Shown here: in pieces, positions 27,401 to 35,901 of the stretch
Layout: every line of letters begins with the position of its first letter
How positions within the stretch are numbered: the stretch's first letter is position 1
Assembly: GCA_964423615.1 (NCBI GenBank)
Contig: CAYRFQ010000009.1
Location: 62,001 to 126,000, forward strand
Direction: 5' to 3'
Length of the DNA stretch: 64,000 nt
From: CAYRFQ01 sp964423615
GTDB lineage: Bacteria; Planctomycetota; Planctomycetia; Gemmatales; Gemmataceae
Position numbers and translations under genes: made by a program
Notes under the pieces: generated by a model
Seen by the model: the letters and a program-made list of their open reading frames with translations, nothing else
Database searches by the model: none
What the model was told of the DNA's origin: nothing

Positions 27401-27996
27401 ACCGGAAAGCGGAACTCAAACAGTCGATCATGCCCAACAACCTGCTTCTTTTCATGGAGGAGCAAGATCTGGTGGACGTCGTCGACTACATGACAACACT
27501 CACCACGAAAGGTGTGGCACCCGTCAGCTGGCGGATCATCGGGCCGTTTCCCAACGGCAAGGGCGATACAGGAATGCAAAGGGCTTATCCTCCCGAGAAA
27601 GAGGTCGATTTCACGGCGACCTACAACGGCAAGTTCGGCAAGGTGTCGTGGAATACGATCACCCCCAACGCGAAGGGATTCTACGACTTGCGGGCCTGGC
27701 TGAACGATCGAGCCGACGACACTGTCTCGTATGCTTATTGTGAAATTGTCTCGGCCAATTCGCAGAAGGCTCGTATCTTGATCGGAACGGACGATTGTGC
27801 TCGGTTGTGGGTCAACGGGAAACAGGTCTATAACACACTGGCCCATCGAGCTGCCGAACCAGGCCAAGACAACGTCACAGTGAATCTCGTCCAGGGGACG
27901 AACCGTATCTTGTTGAAGGTCGCCAACGGGGATGGGGACCACGGATTTTATTTCAGGGTCGAAGCTCCCAAAGAACTAAGTCTGGTTAAGAAGTAA
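24484..27996 (+). CDS. PVC-type membrane-bound dehydrogenase/heme-binding protein with HEAT repeats
   Basis: A large exported protein of about 1170 residues, of the type abundant in Planctomycetes and Verrucomicrobia. In order: signal peptide (FLASLLSTTLFFLSGACVV); an N-terminal beta-propeller of the membrane-bound dehydrogenase type (ADTDNDGEADKS, YDHDHGVHGISIGPDGKLYF, AVGPDGAVYVSDWYDPG); a helical HEAT-repeat segment in the middle; a c-type heme site (MACLQCHKIQGVGGEVGPDL) at the start of the Pirellula/Verrucomicrobium heme-binding domain; and a C-terminal jelly-roll-like domain (WRIIGPFPNGKG, then CARLWVNGKQVYN). Start ATG 24484 is chosen because it begins the signal peptide; the frame opens 17 codons earlier. 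It probably oxidises or binds a sugar or alcohol and passes electrons to its heme; the substrate cannot be read. A terminator follows. Confidence 0.88.
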   Translation: MRKRFLASLLSTTLFFLSGACVVGQTDAEKTLDQFKLSSGLKMTVWASEPMFVNPTCIDIDHRGRVWVCESVNYRCKLRRQPLRRKEGDRIVILADTDNDGEADKSTTFYQAPELLAPLGIAVAQDPDGPGRKVFVCQSPYIWVFHDKNGDDKADGPPEVLLEGFQGYDHDHGVHGISIGPDGKLYFSVGDRGVRGLKDKWGRVWSSNSTDCRAGTNWRCNLDGSGLELIAHNFRNQYEPCVTSFGTMFVSDNDDDGNRQTRICHVIPGADYGYHPRRRGDHHWHEDQPGVMPKILRTFFGSPTGICVYEGDLLPEKYRGQVLHTDAGPNHVRCYHMKANGASFAVDREDMVTTSDRKFRPSDVAVGPDGAVYVSDWYDPGVGGHGIADFAKGRIYRITPRNGKAPKVSLDLKTKEGIIAALGSPNIATRYMAIAKLEKLPQKDAIRTLEMAAVQKDKPFLRARALWQLGRIGSLRFVNGAFADEDPRFRVLAMRILHDFHGMGPLRYPDDWKARLLKDESGAVRRQALVLLRHADPAKARAMILDLAKTYDGQDRYYLACVGIAVGKSPERREIILRDFEKAFPKWDSTVAGLVWELQPPNVLPLLTRRLNDAEASLEERAKVAEVIAGSADIDAGMALIKALAKTQEDQLQTTIVELLRANLAGRWQNLRNRPELAKMTRELLAGKKKVSRGLLLVEAAEQTDFVDPVAKVAKDHELDTELRRQAIATLGRLETAKSTEALVAISRKESTQRELVFAAVRALGTQKTPLARKKLQGMATDAKHFTLPERQVAVAGLASTRPGSLWLIRSYQKKWLGTDLKEDLSRLLRNSPYRNVRGQATTIFPPPGRLDPKRLPSIAALLARKGNPGRGRQLMLGSVKTKMACLQCHKIQGVGGEVGPDLSVIGKKASRENLLESILYPSRAINHQFKTWAVATKKGLLVQGLLVEDTPERIVLRDANGKDYAIPTKDINRKAELKQSIMPNNLLLFMEEQDLVDVVDYMTTLTTKGVAPVSWRIIGPFPNGKGDTGMQRAYPPEKEVDFTATYNGKFGKVSWNTITPNAKGFYDLRAWLNDRADDTVSYAYCEIVSANSQKARILIGTDDCARLWVNGKQVYNTLAHRAAEPGQDNVTVNLVQGTNRILLKVANGDGDHGFYFRVEAPKELSLVKK

Positions 27997-28072
27997 GGGA
28001 TAGGGAACAGGAGACAAGGAACAGACCACGAACGAGCCACCGAGAAGGCTACGCGCGAATGGAAGGGAAGCA

Positions 28073-28125
28073 AGCAAAACCGAGGGATGGGAAAACACCG
28101 GGTTTTTGCTTTTCTTTTAATTTGG
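28073..28125 (+). terminator. Rho-independent terminator after the heme-binding protein gene
   Basis: AGCAAAACC (28073-28081) pairs with GGTTTTTGCT (28101-28110) with one bulged base, followed directly by the T-rich tail TTTCTTTTAATTT. It begins about 75 bases after the stop codon and about 100 bases before the kinase gene, so the two genes are probably separate transcripts. Confidence 0.6.
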
Positions 28126-28176
28126 GCTTTGGCTCGTTCGATTTTCCTGTCCTAACTCCTGTTGCCTACATTTTCC

Positions 28177-30360
28177 ATGAACCAAATCGAAGCCCGCACC
28201 AAGTCCCGCATTTTCACAAGTCCATTGACTTCTACTGGCCGGTTCATTCGACGCCACATCTGGGTGCGTCCGCTTATCGTGGCGGGCATCTTGTTGGTCT
28301 TGGGATGGTGGATCAACGGTCTCGTTGAGAGCACCATGCAGGCTGATATGAAAGACGGCCTCACGGCTTTAGTGGACGCCGAGGTCAAAGCGCTTAATCT
28401 TTGGTTCGAAGCCCAGGAAGCCAATGTGAAGGTCATCGCGGGGGACCAAGACGTTCGAGTTTTGGTGGCCAAACTTGTGGCCATGTCCCGAGGGGAGAAA
28501 GTCAGTCGGCTCCAGATTGCCGACTCGCAAGAGCTGCGTGAGTTGAGAGAGAACCTCAAGGGCTGGCTCAAGGAACACGGTTATCCCGGGTTTGGTGTCG
28601 TCAATGGGGATGGCCAGATCATCGCTTCCGAGCGTGACGAGTTGGTTCTTGCGGCGAGAGTACCGCTGCAACCTGGGTTGTTGGCAAAAGTCATGGGTGG
28701 CAAGGCAACCGTCACCCGTCCAGTGAAACGGGCGGTGCCTGAGACGCAAGACGGCAAGCAGGTCAATCCAGCGGTGATGTTCGCGGTTGCACCGGTCCGA
28801 GACCTTGACAGTGGCGAGGTGATCGCAGCCATCGGACTGCGAATCGCTCCCGAAAAGGAGTTCACTGAAATCCTCGAAGTCGTGAGACCGGGTGAGACCG
28901 GAGAAACGTACGCCTTCGACGCCAACGGGTTGATGCTCTCGAACAGTCGATTTGATGAAGATTTACGACAGATCGGATTGCTTCCACGGTATGACCCCAC
29001 GGCAAAGTCGATTTTGTACGTCTCGATCAAAGATCCAAAAGTGAACTTGTTCCGTAGAGGCCTCCCGAATGATTTTTCCCCGGAGGACTTGGAACTCACG
29101 GTGATGGCGAAATCGGCTACGCAAGGCAACGATGACGTCAACGTCGCGGGCTATCGTGATTATCGAGGCGTATTGGTTGTCGGCGCGTGGCGGTGGTTGC
29201 CGGAGTACGGCATTGGGATTGCGACGGAGATCAACTACCGAGAGGCGTACCGGCCGCTCTTTTTACTACGGATCATTTTCGGCTCGCTCTTCGCGTTGTT
29301 GGTGTTGTTGGCGATCGGAATTTTGGTGTACATGTTCTTCGTTGCGAAGCTGCAATTATCGGTGCGTAAGGCAACTCTAGAGGCTCGACAACTGGGCCAA
29401 TACTCGCTCGAGGAGAAACTTGGAGAGGGTGGGATGGGAGCGGTCTACAAAGCCCGTCACGCGATGTTACGGCGACCGACAGCTGTCAAACTTCTTGACG
29501 TCGATCGGACGACGCCGGAAACGATCGCTCGGTTTGAGCGAGAAGTCCAACTGACGAGTCAACTTAATCACCCAAACACGATCGCGATCTACGATTACGG
29601 GCGGACTCCGGAGGGGGTCTTTTATTACGCGATGGAATTCCTTGATGGAATGCCCTTAGACTCTTTAGTAGAGCGTTTTGGTCCGCTCCCGGAAGGGCGT
29701 GTGATCCACATTTTGTTACAAGCCTGCGGTTCCTTGCGGGAAGCCCACGGAATTGGCCTGATCCACCGAGACATCAAGCCTGCAAACATGATGCTCAACC
29801 GGCGGGGAGCGGTCCCGGACGTGGTCAAGGTGCTCGACTTTGGATTGGTCAAGGCCATCGACTCGAAAAAAGAAGTGTCTTTGACGGCGGCGAACTCAAT
29901 CACAGGCACTCCGCAGTACATGTCCCCCGAGGGGATCGAACGACCAAGCGAGATCGATGGCCGGAGTGACCTTTATGCCCTTGGTGCTGTTGGATATTTT
30001 TTGTTGACGGGAACCCCGGTGTTTCAAGGAGAGACCCTGCTTGAAGTTTGCCACCAACAAGTGAGCAAGGCCCCGGAGCCACCATCGAGCCGATTGGGCC
30101 GATCGATCGCGGCTGACCTGGAAGGACTTTTACTGCGGTGTCTGGAGAAGAAAAAAGAGGCCCGGCCCGGTACAGCGCAAGAACTTTCGTCGTTGTTAGA
30201 AGGGTGTTCGGCTGCAGGCGGCTGGACGACGAGGGAAGCGGAAACATGGTGGGAGGTCCATGGAAAGAAAGGGACACTCAAGGGTCAATCCCCGGTGAGC
30301 CAACCTGGAACTGCGGACGCCACGGTCGCGTTACAGAGCGATATATACACGTCGGACTAG
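28177..30360 (+). CDS. Transmembrane Ser/Thr protein kinase with extracytoplasmic dCache-like sensor
   Basis: A two-pass receptor kinase of about 727 residues. TM1 lies near residues 30-50 (PLIVAGILLVLGWWINGLV). A periplasmic region of about 320 residues follows, resembling a double-Cache sensor (for example GETGETYAFDANGLMLSNSR), then TM2 (IIFGSLFALLVLLAIGILVY), and then a Hanks-type kinase with GEGGMGAVYKA, the Lys in AVKLL, HRDIKPANMM, LDFGLVKA and GTPQYMSPE. All catalytic residues are present. Start ATG 28177 is preferred over an upstream TTG (28162). The topology puts ligand sensing outside the cytoplasm and phosphorylation inside, so it is likely to be directly ligand-controlled. Neighbours give no hint of its targets. 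Confidence 0.9.
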   Translation: MNQIEARTKSRIFTSPLTSTGRFIRRHIWVRPLIVAGILLVLGWWINGLVESTMQADMKDGLTALVDAEVKALNLWFEAQEANVKVIAGDQDVRVLVAKLVAMSRGEKVSRLQIADSQELRELRENLKGWLKEHGYPGFGVVNGDGQIIASERDELVLAARVPLQPGLLAKVMGGKATVTRPVKRAVPETQDGKQVNPAVMFAVAPVRDLDSGEVIAAIGLRIAPEKEFTEILEVVRPGETGETYAFDANGLMLSNSRFDEDLRQIGLLPRYDPTAKSILYVSIKDPKVNLFRRGLPNDFSPEDLELTVMAKSATQGNDDVNVAGYRDYRGVLVVGAWRWLPEYGIGIATEINYREAYRPLFLLRIIFGSLFALLVLLAIGILVYMFFVAKLQLSVRKATLEARQLGQYSLEEKLGEGGMGAVYKARHAMLRRPTAVKLLDVDRTTPETIARFEREVQLTSQLNHPNTIAIYDYGRTPEGVFYYAMEFLDGMPLDSLVERFGPLPEGRVIHILLQACGSLREAHGIGLIHRDIKPANMMLNRRGAVPDVVKVLDFGLVKAIDSKKEVSLTAANSITGTPQYMSPEGIERPSEIDGRSDLYALGAVGYFLLTGTPVFQGETLLEVCHQQVSKAPEPPSSRLGRSIAADLEGLLLRCLEKKKEARPGTAQELSSLLEGCSAAGGWTTREAETWWEVHGKKGTLKGQSPVSQPGTADATVALQSDIYTSD

Positions 30361-30547
30361 TATTTGTTGAGTCTGTACCTGCGAGGGGTTCCTTGCAATC
30401 ACGATGTCGGAGCTTTATAGTTCACACATGGCGAGCCGCGACGGCTTCGACGCCGACCTGGCGTCTTGTGTTCGATTAGTCCGTCAGCTTCCAGACCGGC
30501 AGTGGAAGCCCGGGTGACCTGCCAACTCTTATCTTCAAAAAACGGTT

Positions 30548-30575
30548 GTTTCACGCCGACCAGTCGGTGTGAAAC
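30548..30575 (+). promoter_or_regulatory. Strong leader hairpin before hisD
   Basis: GTTTCACGCCGAC (30548-30560) pairs with GTCGGTGTGAAAC (30563-30575) with a single G-U pair, leaving a tight loop. It ends 25 bases before the hisD ATG. No plus-strand U-tract follows, so it is not a plain terminator of the kinase gene. It could stabilise the mRNA, attenuate hisD, or bind a regulator as DNA. No His-rich leader peptide was found. Confidence 0.55.
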
Positions 30576-30600
30576 CGACCAAGAAACGAGGATCATCCCG

Positions 30601-32037
30601 ATGGGGAACTTGCAATTGAAGCGAATTTCGTGTGATCACCCAGACGCCCTGGAAGGACTCCGTCGCCTTCGGAAGCAACTGAGTTCCCATGCCGACGTTA
30701 TCTCCGAGAAAGGGCGGCAACTCACTGAGGCCGTTTTCGGAGAACCGCTATCGCCAGTCCGGGTGGTTGAACGAGTGTGCAAGGACGTTCAACAAAACGG
30801 CCTCGAAGCTCTTCTTCGTTACTCTGAGCACTTCGATAAGAGAAAACTGGATGCGACGACGTTCCGGGTCTCGGCTGAGGAACTCCAACGTGCGCATGAA
30901 TCGGTCACACCCGACTACCTCGCGGTCCTCCGCCGAGTGAGTCAAAACATTCTATCGTTTCAGTCTGGGTTGCTCTCGAGTGACGCTGTTTTGCACGCAC
31001 CGGACAAACATGAACTCAAGATGCGATTTCGTCCGATGCGTAGGATAGGGATCTGCGTTCCGGGTGGTGCGGCGGCGTATCCATCGACGCTTTTGATGAC
31101 GGTTTGTCCTGCAAGAGCCGCTGGCGTCAAAGAGATCGTTGTGGTTTTGCCACCAACGGAGTTTGGAGGGTACAACACCGATTTGCTCGCAGCGTGTCAC
31201 GAACTCGGAGTCCGCGAGGTTTATCGTGTCGGCGGAGCGCAGGCCGTGGCAGCTATGGCGTACGGAGTAGAAGGCATGGAGCCTGTGGACATGATCGTGG
31301 GGCCAGGAAACATCTTCGTCACGCTCGCGAAAAAGTATGTTTTCGGTGAGGTCGACATCGATTGTTTGGCAGGGCCGAGCGAAGTCGTCGTGATCGCCGA
31401 CGAAACGGTTCCGGCTTCGTTCGTTGCTGCTGACTTGATTGCCCAAGCCGAACATGATCCGGGGACCAGTATTTTGATCACCTGGCACGAGCCGTTACTC
31501 GATGAGGTCATCGCTGAACTGGAACAACAGCTCGATAGCCTCGAGCGGTCCGATGCGACACGCCGATGCCTCGAAGAATTCGGAGCCATGGTACTCGTGA
31601 AGGATCGGAACGAAGCAGCCCGGATCACGGACCAAATTGGTCCGGAACACCTGCACATCGAATGTCGGGATGCGGCGGCTCTCTCGGATCAGATAGATAA
31701 CGCGGGCGCGATTTTCTTGGGTCCGTACACGCCGGTGGCCCTTGGCGATTACGCGGCTGGACCGTCTCACGTATTGCCCACGGGAGGAACTGTGCGGTTT
31801 GCCAGCGGACTCTCGGCTCCGGATTTCGTACGTCGAACGAGCGTCATTCAGTTCACTCCGCGTGGGCTGGCGGAGCTGTCTCACGACGTCCAATATCTGG
31901 CCAACAAGGAAGGGCTGACCGGACACCGCGACAGTGTGGAAATTCGCTTGCGGACGGCTGCCAGACAAGCCAGCGAAATGCAGGTTGCTCGCAATGGGGC
32001 AGCGGATCCGAGAGTGATTTCGACCGACGAGGGATAG
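30601..32037 (+). CDS. hisD: Histidinol dehydrogenase
   Basis: Catalyses the last two steps of histidine synthesis: histidinol to histidinal to histidine, with NAD and zinc. Signature segments: GICVPGGAAAYPSTLLM, GGAQAVAAMAYG, DMIVGPGNIFVTLAKK, LIAQAEHDP (zinc-ligand Gln/His region), GPEHLHIEC with the catalytic Glu-His pair, and GDYAAGPSHVLPTGGTVRF. Start ATG 30601 has GAGGA nine bases upstream; the longer open frame to 30466 crosses the leader hairpin and is not family-like. Single gene, with no other his genes around it, as is common in scattered planctomycete genomes. Length about 478, slightly longer than the usual 430. Confidence 0.95.
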   Translation: MGNLQLKRISCDHPDALEGLRRLRKQLSSHADVISEKGRQLTEAVFGEPLSPVRVVERVCKDVQQNGLEALLRYSEHFDKRKLDATTFRVSAEELQRAHESVTPDYLAVLRRVSQNILSFQSGLLSSDAVLHAPDKHELKMRFRPMRRIGICVPGGAAAYPSTLLMTVCPARAAGVKEIVVVLPPTEFGGYNTDLLAACHELGVREVYRVGGAQAVAAMAYGVEGMEPVDMIVGPGNIFVTLAKKYVFGEVDIDCLAGPSEVVVIADETVPASFVAADLIAQAEHDPGTSILITWHEPLLDEVIAELEQQLDSLERSDATRRCLEEFGAMVLVKDRNEAARITDQIGPEHLHIECRDAAALSDQIDNAGAIFLGPYTPVALGDYAAGPSHVLPTGGTVRFASGLSAPDFVRRTSVIQFTPRGLAELSHDVQYLANKEGLTGHRDSVEIRLRTAARQASEMQVARNGAADPRVISTDEG

Positions 32038-32140
32038 CAACACCTCGCGGCCCCGATGCTTGGGACGAGTGGAGTCGGTCACGTCGTAAGCTGTTTCGAG
32101 GGTTTCCCGATTGCGTTGGTTACATCTGGGGAAGGAAGAA

Positions 32141-32177
32141 GGACACGCGAGCCGGTGTTGTTGAGAACCGCGTGTCC
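32141..32177 (+). terminator. Hairpin after hisD, possible terminator
   Basis: GGACACGCG (32141-32149) and CGCGTGTCC (32169-32177) pair perfectly around a 19-base loop, about 100 bases after the hisD stop. No T run follows on the plus strand, so it is more likely a 3'-end stabilising or rho-associated hairpin than a classical terminator. Confidence 0.4.
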
Positions 32178-32276
32178 AATGAAACGGTCCTCGATAACGG
32201 CCTAACCAATGGGAAGTTGGGTCCTGTTCTGTCTTTGGCCTGCAAGAGATGACCTTTCAACTTCGGAGGGGACAGC

Positions 32277-33848
32277 ATGCGCCATTCCTTGGAGGTTCTG
32301 TCAGTTCTCGCTGGGCTCATCTTTGGTGGATCGTCCTTACTTGCCCAAAGTGTGGACAAGGGTCCGTTGGTTCCACCGAAGACTTCCAACTTATGGGCGG
32401 AAATCCAAGTCGTCGATGCGGCGACTGGCGAGGGGGTTCCGCTCGTCGAGTTGGAGACCGTGAACGGACTGAAGTTTGTTACTGATAATGCAGGACGAGT
32501 CGCGTTCCACGAACCAGGTTTGATGGGCAAGACGGTCTTTTTCTTTGTCCGAAGCCACGGCTACGAAATCCCGAAAGATGGATTCGGAATGGCAGGTGTT
32601 CGGATCATTCCGACGGTCGGCAAGCCGGCCAAGATCAAAATCAAACGCCAAATGCTCGCTGAGAGGTTGTGTCGCTTGACAGGCGAGGGCCTCTACCGCG
32701 ATACACTGTTGCTTGGGTACGAACGACCCATTCCGAAATCGAAAAATCCTGGACGGGTGGCGGGGCAAGATTCGGTTCAAGCCATTGTTTATCGAAACAA
32801 GGTGTATTGGTTCTGGGGCGACACCAACCGGATGGAGTATCCGTTGGGGTTGTTCCGCGTGGCTGGAGCTACGACATCAGTTCCCGATCCCAAAGAGGCC
32901 CAATCGGATCCAGCCCACGGAATTTCGTTCGACTATTTCACCAACAAGAAGACCGGGTTCGTCCGGGCCATGATGCCGTATCCTGAACGTCCCAAAGGTG
33001 TCGTTTGGGTGGAGTCGATATTCGTTGTTCGGGATGATAAGGGACGAAAGCGACTTCTGGGACACTACTCACGGAGGCAGTCCTTGGCGAAAGAGTACGA
33101 ACAGGGTATCGCGATCTTCAACGACGACACAGCCATCTTCGAATCGGCCAAACGACTGCCATTGGAGGAGGGTTGGCGACGACCGAGCGGGCACCCGATT
33201 GTCTATAGAGAAAAGGGAGTCGAGTGGCTGTTGTTTGGGAGTCCCCATCCAAATGTCCGCGTACGAGCCACTCTTGCGGATGTTCTCGACCCGACCAAGT
33301 ACGAAGCGTTTATGTGCGGTAAGGCAACTGAACCCGACCTTGACAAGGAGGGGAAACCGCTGTGGCGATGGCAGAAGAAATGGCCTCCCACGGATTCTCA
33401 GACCGAAAGCAGGTGGATAAAAGCCGGGAAACTGAAACCCGAGTATGCTCGGTTTTGTCTAACGGACGCCTCCAAACCTGGGACTCGAGTGGTGCTTCAT
33501 CGAGGATCGATTCGCTGGAATTCCTATCGCAAACGGTGGGTTTTAGTCGCTGGCCAAATCGGTGGGAAACGTTCGTTTCTTGGAGAAGTGTGGTACGCCG
33601 AAGCCAAACACCCGACCGGACCATTTTCCAAGGCGGTGCAGATCGTGACGCACGACAAACAGACTTTTTACAATGTGTGTCATCATGGGTTTTACGATCG
33701 TGACGAGGGGCGTACGATTCACTTCGAAGGAACCTACACGAACATGTTCTCAGGAAATCCCATCAAGACTCCCAGGTATAATTACAACCAGATTCTCTAC
33801 CGACTTGATTTGGGAGCGAAGCCATTGAAGGCGGCGTTTGTGAACTGA
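32277..33848 (+). CDS. Secreted protein of unknown function, probable beta-propeller
   Basis: A 523-residue exported protein. It has a signal peptide (LEVLSVLAGLIFGGSSLLAQ), then a carboxypeptidase-regulatory-like beta domain (WAEIQVVDAATGEGVPLVELE, then TDNAGRVAFHEPG), and a larger domain rich in Trp/Tyr strands (VYWFWGDTNRMEYPLGLFR; VVLHRGSIRWNSYRKRWVLV; VWYAEAKHPTGPFSKA; FYNVCHHGFYDRDEGRTIHFEGTY segments). The pattern of short repeats ending in aromatic residues resembles five-bladed beta-propellers of glycoside-hydrolase or DUF4185-like proteins. No catalytic residues can be assigned. Start ATG 32277 follows GGAGGGG at good spacing. Not otherwise recognised. Confidence 0.65.
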   Translation: MRHSLEVLSVLAGLIFGGSSLLAQSVDKGPLVPPKTSNLWAEIQVVDAATGEGVPLVELETVNGLKFVTDNAGRVAFHEPGLMGKTVFFFVRSHGYEIPKDGFGMAGVRIIPTVGKPAKIKIKRQMLAERLCRLTGEGLYRDTLLLGYERPIPKSKNPGRVAGQDSVQAIVYRNKVYWFWGDTNRMEYPLGLFRVAGATTSVPDPKEAQSDPAHGISFDYFTNKKTGFVRAMMPYPERPKGVVWVESIFVVRDDKGRKRLLGHYSRRQSLAKEYEQGIAIFNDDTAIFESAKRLPLEEGWRRPSGHPIVYREKGVEWLLFGSPHPNVRVRATLADVLDPTKYEAFMCGKATEPDLDKEGKPLWRWQKKWPPTDSQTESRWIKAGKLKPEYARFCLTDASKPGTRVVLHRGSIRWNSYRKRWVLVAGQIGGKRSFLGEVWYAEAKHPTGPFSKAVQIVTHDKQTFYNVCHHGFYDRDEGRTIHFEGTYTNMFSGNPIKTPRYNYNQILYRLDLGAKPLKAAFVN

Positions 33849-33900
33849 GTTGAGTTTACAGCGGAACTGACGCCACAACGACATGTGAAAGGCATTCGCC

Positions 33901-34650
33901 ATGTCCGATCGCCAAGACATTGTGATGGCTGCCGGAGACGACCCGGAAATGCTCGCAGCTTACGAGAAAGCTCGAAGGACGTTTGGCTTCTTTTGGAAAG
34001 AAGCAGCGATGGACTTCAATAGGATCATACCTGCTCTGTCGCTCGCTTGCGTGAAGGCGTTGTTCACTGACAACGCGGATGATCCGGAGGCCCCCGTAGA
34101 GCACATGTGGGTGGACGAAGTGGATTTCGACGGCGAGCACATCCAGGGAGTCCTCGCCAGTTCGCCCAACAGTGTTCGATCTGTCGAATCTGGGGACGAA
34201 GTGTCGCTAGCTATGAAGGAACTGAGTGACTGGATGTTTGTCATCAACGACAAGGCGTACGGTGGATTCACTGTCCAGGTTCTGCGGTCACGGATGTCAC
34301 TCACCGAGCGAAAAGAGCATGACGGGCTTTGGGGGTTTGACTTTGGGAACCCGGATGAGGTGCGAACTCCGCCCGATTCTACGGAGTTCGAGAATAACCT
34401 GGTCAAAGTCTTGCAGGACTACTTGGACGAGGCTCCGGTTCGCGTCCATGAGGTCGATGAGTTGGGACGGACGGCGTTACACCGTGAAGCGTTGAATGGT
34501 CGTCTTCCCACTGCGATGTTACTTCTCGAACGCGGCGCTGACGTGAACGCAAAGTGTGCGAAAGGTTGGACGCCGCTGAAGTATGCTTCGGCTTTGCAGT
34601 GGACCGGGATTATGGATGCCCTCCAAGCTCATGGGGGTGGCTTGGAATGA
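33901..34650 (+). CDS. DUF2314 domain protein with C-terminal ankyrin repeats
   Basis: A 249-residue cytoplasmic protein. The first 145 residues match DUF2314 (YEKARRTFGFFWKEAAMDFNR, VEHMWVDEVDFDGEHIQGVL, DWMFVINDKAYGGFTVQVLRS). The last 70 form at least two ankyrin repeats (DELGRTALHREALNGRLPTA, then LLERGADVNAKCAKGWTPLKYASA). DUF2314 proteins have no established function; ankyrin repeats bind proteins, so a binding or immunity-like role is possible but not shown. Start ATG 33901 has AAGG upstream. The stop is only six bases from the convergent anmK-like gene. Confidence 0.8.
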   Translation: MSDRQDIVMAAGDDPEMLAAYEKARRTFGFFWKEAAMDFNRIIPALSLACVKALFTDNADDPEAPVEHMWVDEVDFDGEHIQGVLASSPNSVRSVESGDEVSLAMKELSDWMFVINDKAYGGFTVQVLRSRMSLTERKEHDGLWGFDFGNPDEVRTPPDSTEFENNLVKVLQDYLDEAPVRVHEVDELGRTALHREALNGRLPTAMLLLERGADVNAKCAKGWTPLKYASALQWTGIMDALQAHGGGLE

Positions 34651-34656
34651 CAACGT

Positions 34657-35901
34657 TCACGCAGGAACCAAGTGACTCGTTTGTCGCATCATCCACTGGA
34701 GGCATTTGGCCCAGTTCGTTGCCGAACCGGGAGTAATACTGCCGAGCAATCGTGCTCCTTTCGCGCCGGTGACGGACATGAGATTGGCCGGGACTCCGTC
34801 CATCGTCAGAGCAGCGAGTCCGCCGAACCCGATGGCCTTTCGGCTTTGTTCTGGGATGCCCATTTCGGAAATGGTGGTCAGCTCGACGTCTCGGTGTTGC
34901 TGTTCGAGTAGTTTGCGGAGCAGCCCGTTACGAACGCCACCCCCACTGAAGATGATTCTGTCAGGCCGGAAGAAAACGAACCGCTCCAAGGCAGATGTGA
35001 TGCTGTTGGCCACCAAGTAAGTCGCGGTACAGAGGACATCACGAGGCAGCCAGTTGTTGGCTCGTGAGAATTCCAAGGTTTGGTTGATCATTTCTTCGCC
35101 AAAGTGGTGCTGTTGCAGGGTTTTTGGCGGTTGTCTATTCAAGATGGGGTTGGCGAGCCACTGTTGCAATAACGGCTCGATGCAACGGCCCTGGACGGCT
35201 TGCTTGCCACCCGCATCGAACGTCTCTTTTCCTCGCGTCATTCGTGTTATCAGTCCATCGAGAAAACTGCTACAAGGGCCTGCCTGGAACCCCTGGAGCT
35301 GTTTGGGCGAGCATCCGGCGGGCAGGGCAACAACGGTGGAGACTCCACCCAAATTGATGAGGATTCTATTTTCGGTTGGGTGTCGATAGAGGATGTAATC
35401 GACCAAGGAAGTCAAGGCGGTTCCTTTGCCACCCACGACGAGGTCACGAGATTGAAAGTCGCTGACGGTTGTGATTCCAGTTCGCTCGGCGATCATCGCA
35501 GGCATCCCTAATCCCAAGGTGGAAGGATATCGATGGTCCGGGTTGTGGTAAATCGTGTGACCTGGACACCCGATGCATTGAACGTTGCGGAGGCCAAAGC
35601 CGATCTGGTTCACGACTTGGATGGCAGCAGCCGAGAAGGCTTCTCCCAAAAGGCTGTGCAACACGCTCGTGTGTTGGATATTCACCTTGGACGAGATGGC
35701 CACGTGTCGGATGAGTTCCTGTAGATCACTTGGGTAAGGCAAATGTGTGGTGTGCAGAACGTGGAGGTGGGTTTCGGTCCCCACACCCTCCGCTTCCAAC
35801 AACACGGCATCGACTCCATCCAACGTGGAACCAGACGAAAGTCCAATGACCCACCGTCGAGTCGTGGTGAGTTCGTGAACGACAGAAAGATCTGGAAACA
35901 T
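34657..35901 (-). CDS. anmK: Anhydro-N-acetylmuramic acid kinase-like protein
   Basis: AnmK phosphorylates and opens 1,6-anhydro-MurNAc during peptidoglycan recycling; it belongs to the acetate/sugar kinase (ASKHA) fold. The 414 residues show the family frame: phosphate-1-like GLSSGSTLDGVDAVL at the N-terminus, LINLGGVSTVVALP, a central AGPCSSFLDGLITRMT with FDAGGKQAVQG, and FSGGGVRNGLL near the end. The first motif departs from the usual GTMSGTSxDGxD, and the usual DTGPGN is AGPCSS, so substrate or activity may differ. Start ATG 35901 is used because family similarity begins about 17 residues later; an upstream TTG would add 28 residues. Confidence 0.75.
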   Translation of the reverse strand: MFPDLSVVHELTTTRRWVIGLSSGSTLDGVDAVLLEAEGVGTETHLHVLHTTHLPYPSDLQELIRHVAISSKVNIQHTSVLHSLLGEAFSAAAIQVVNQIGFGLRNVQCIGCPGHTIYHNPDHRYPSTLGLGMPAMIAERTGITTVSDFQSRDLVVGGKGTALTSLVDYILYRHPTENRILINLGGVSTVVALPAGCSPKQLQGFQAGPCSSFLDGLITRMTRGKETFDAGGKQAVQGRCIEPLLQQWLANPILNRQPPKTLQQHHFGEEMINQTLEFSRANNWLPRDVLCTATYLVANSITSALERFVFFRPDRIIFSGGGVRNGLLRKLLEQQHRDVELTTISEMGIPEQSRKAIGFGGLAALTMDGVPANLMSVTGAKGARLLGSITPGSATNWAKCLQWMMRQTSHLVPA

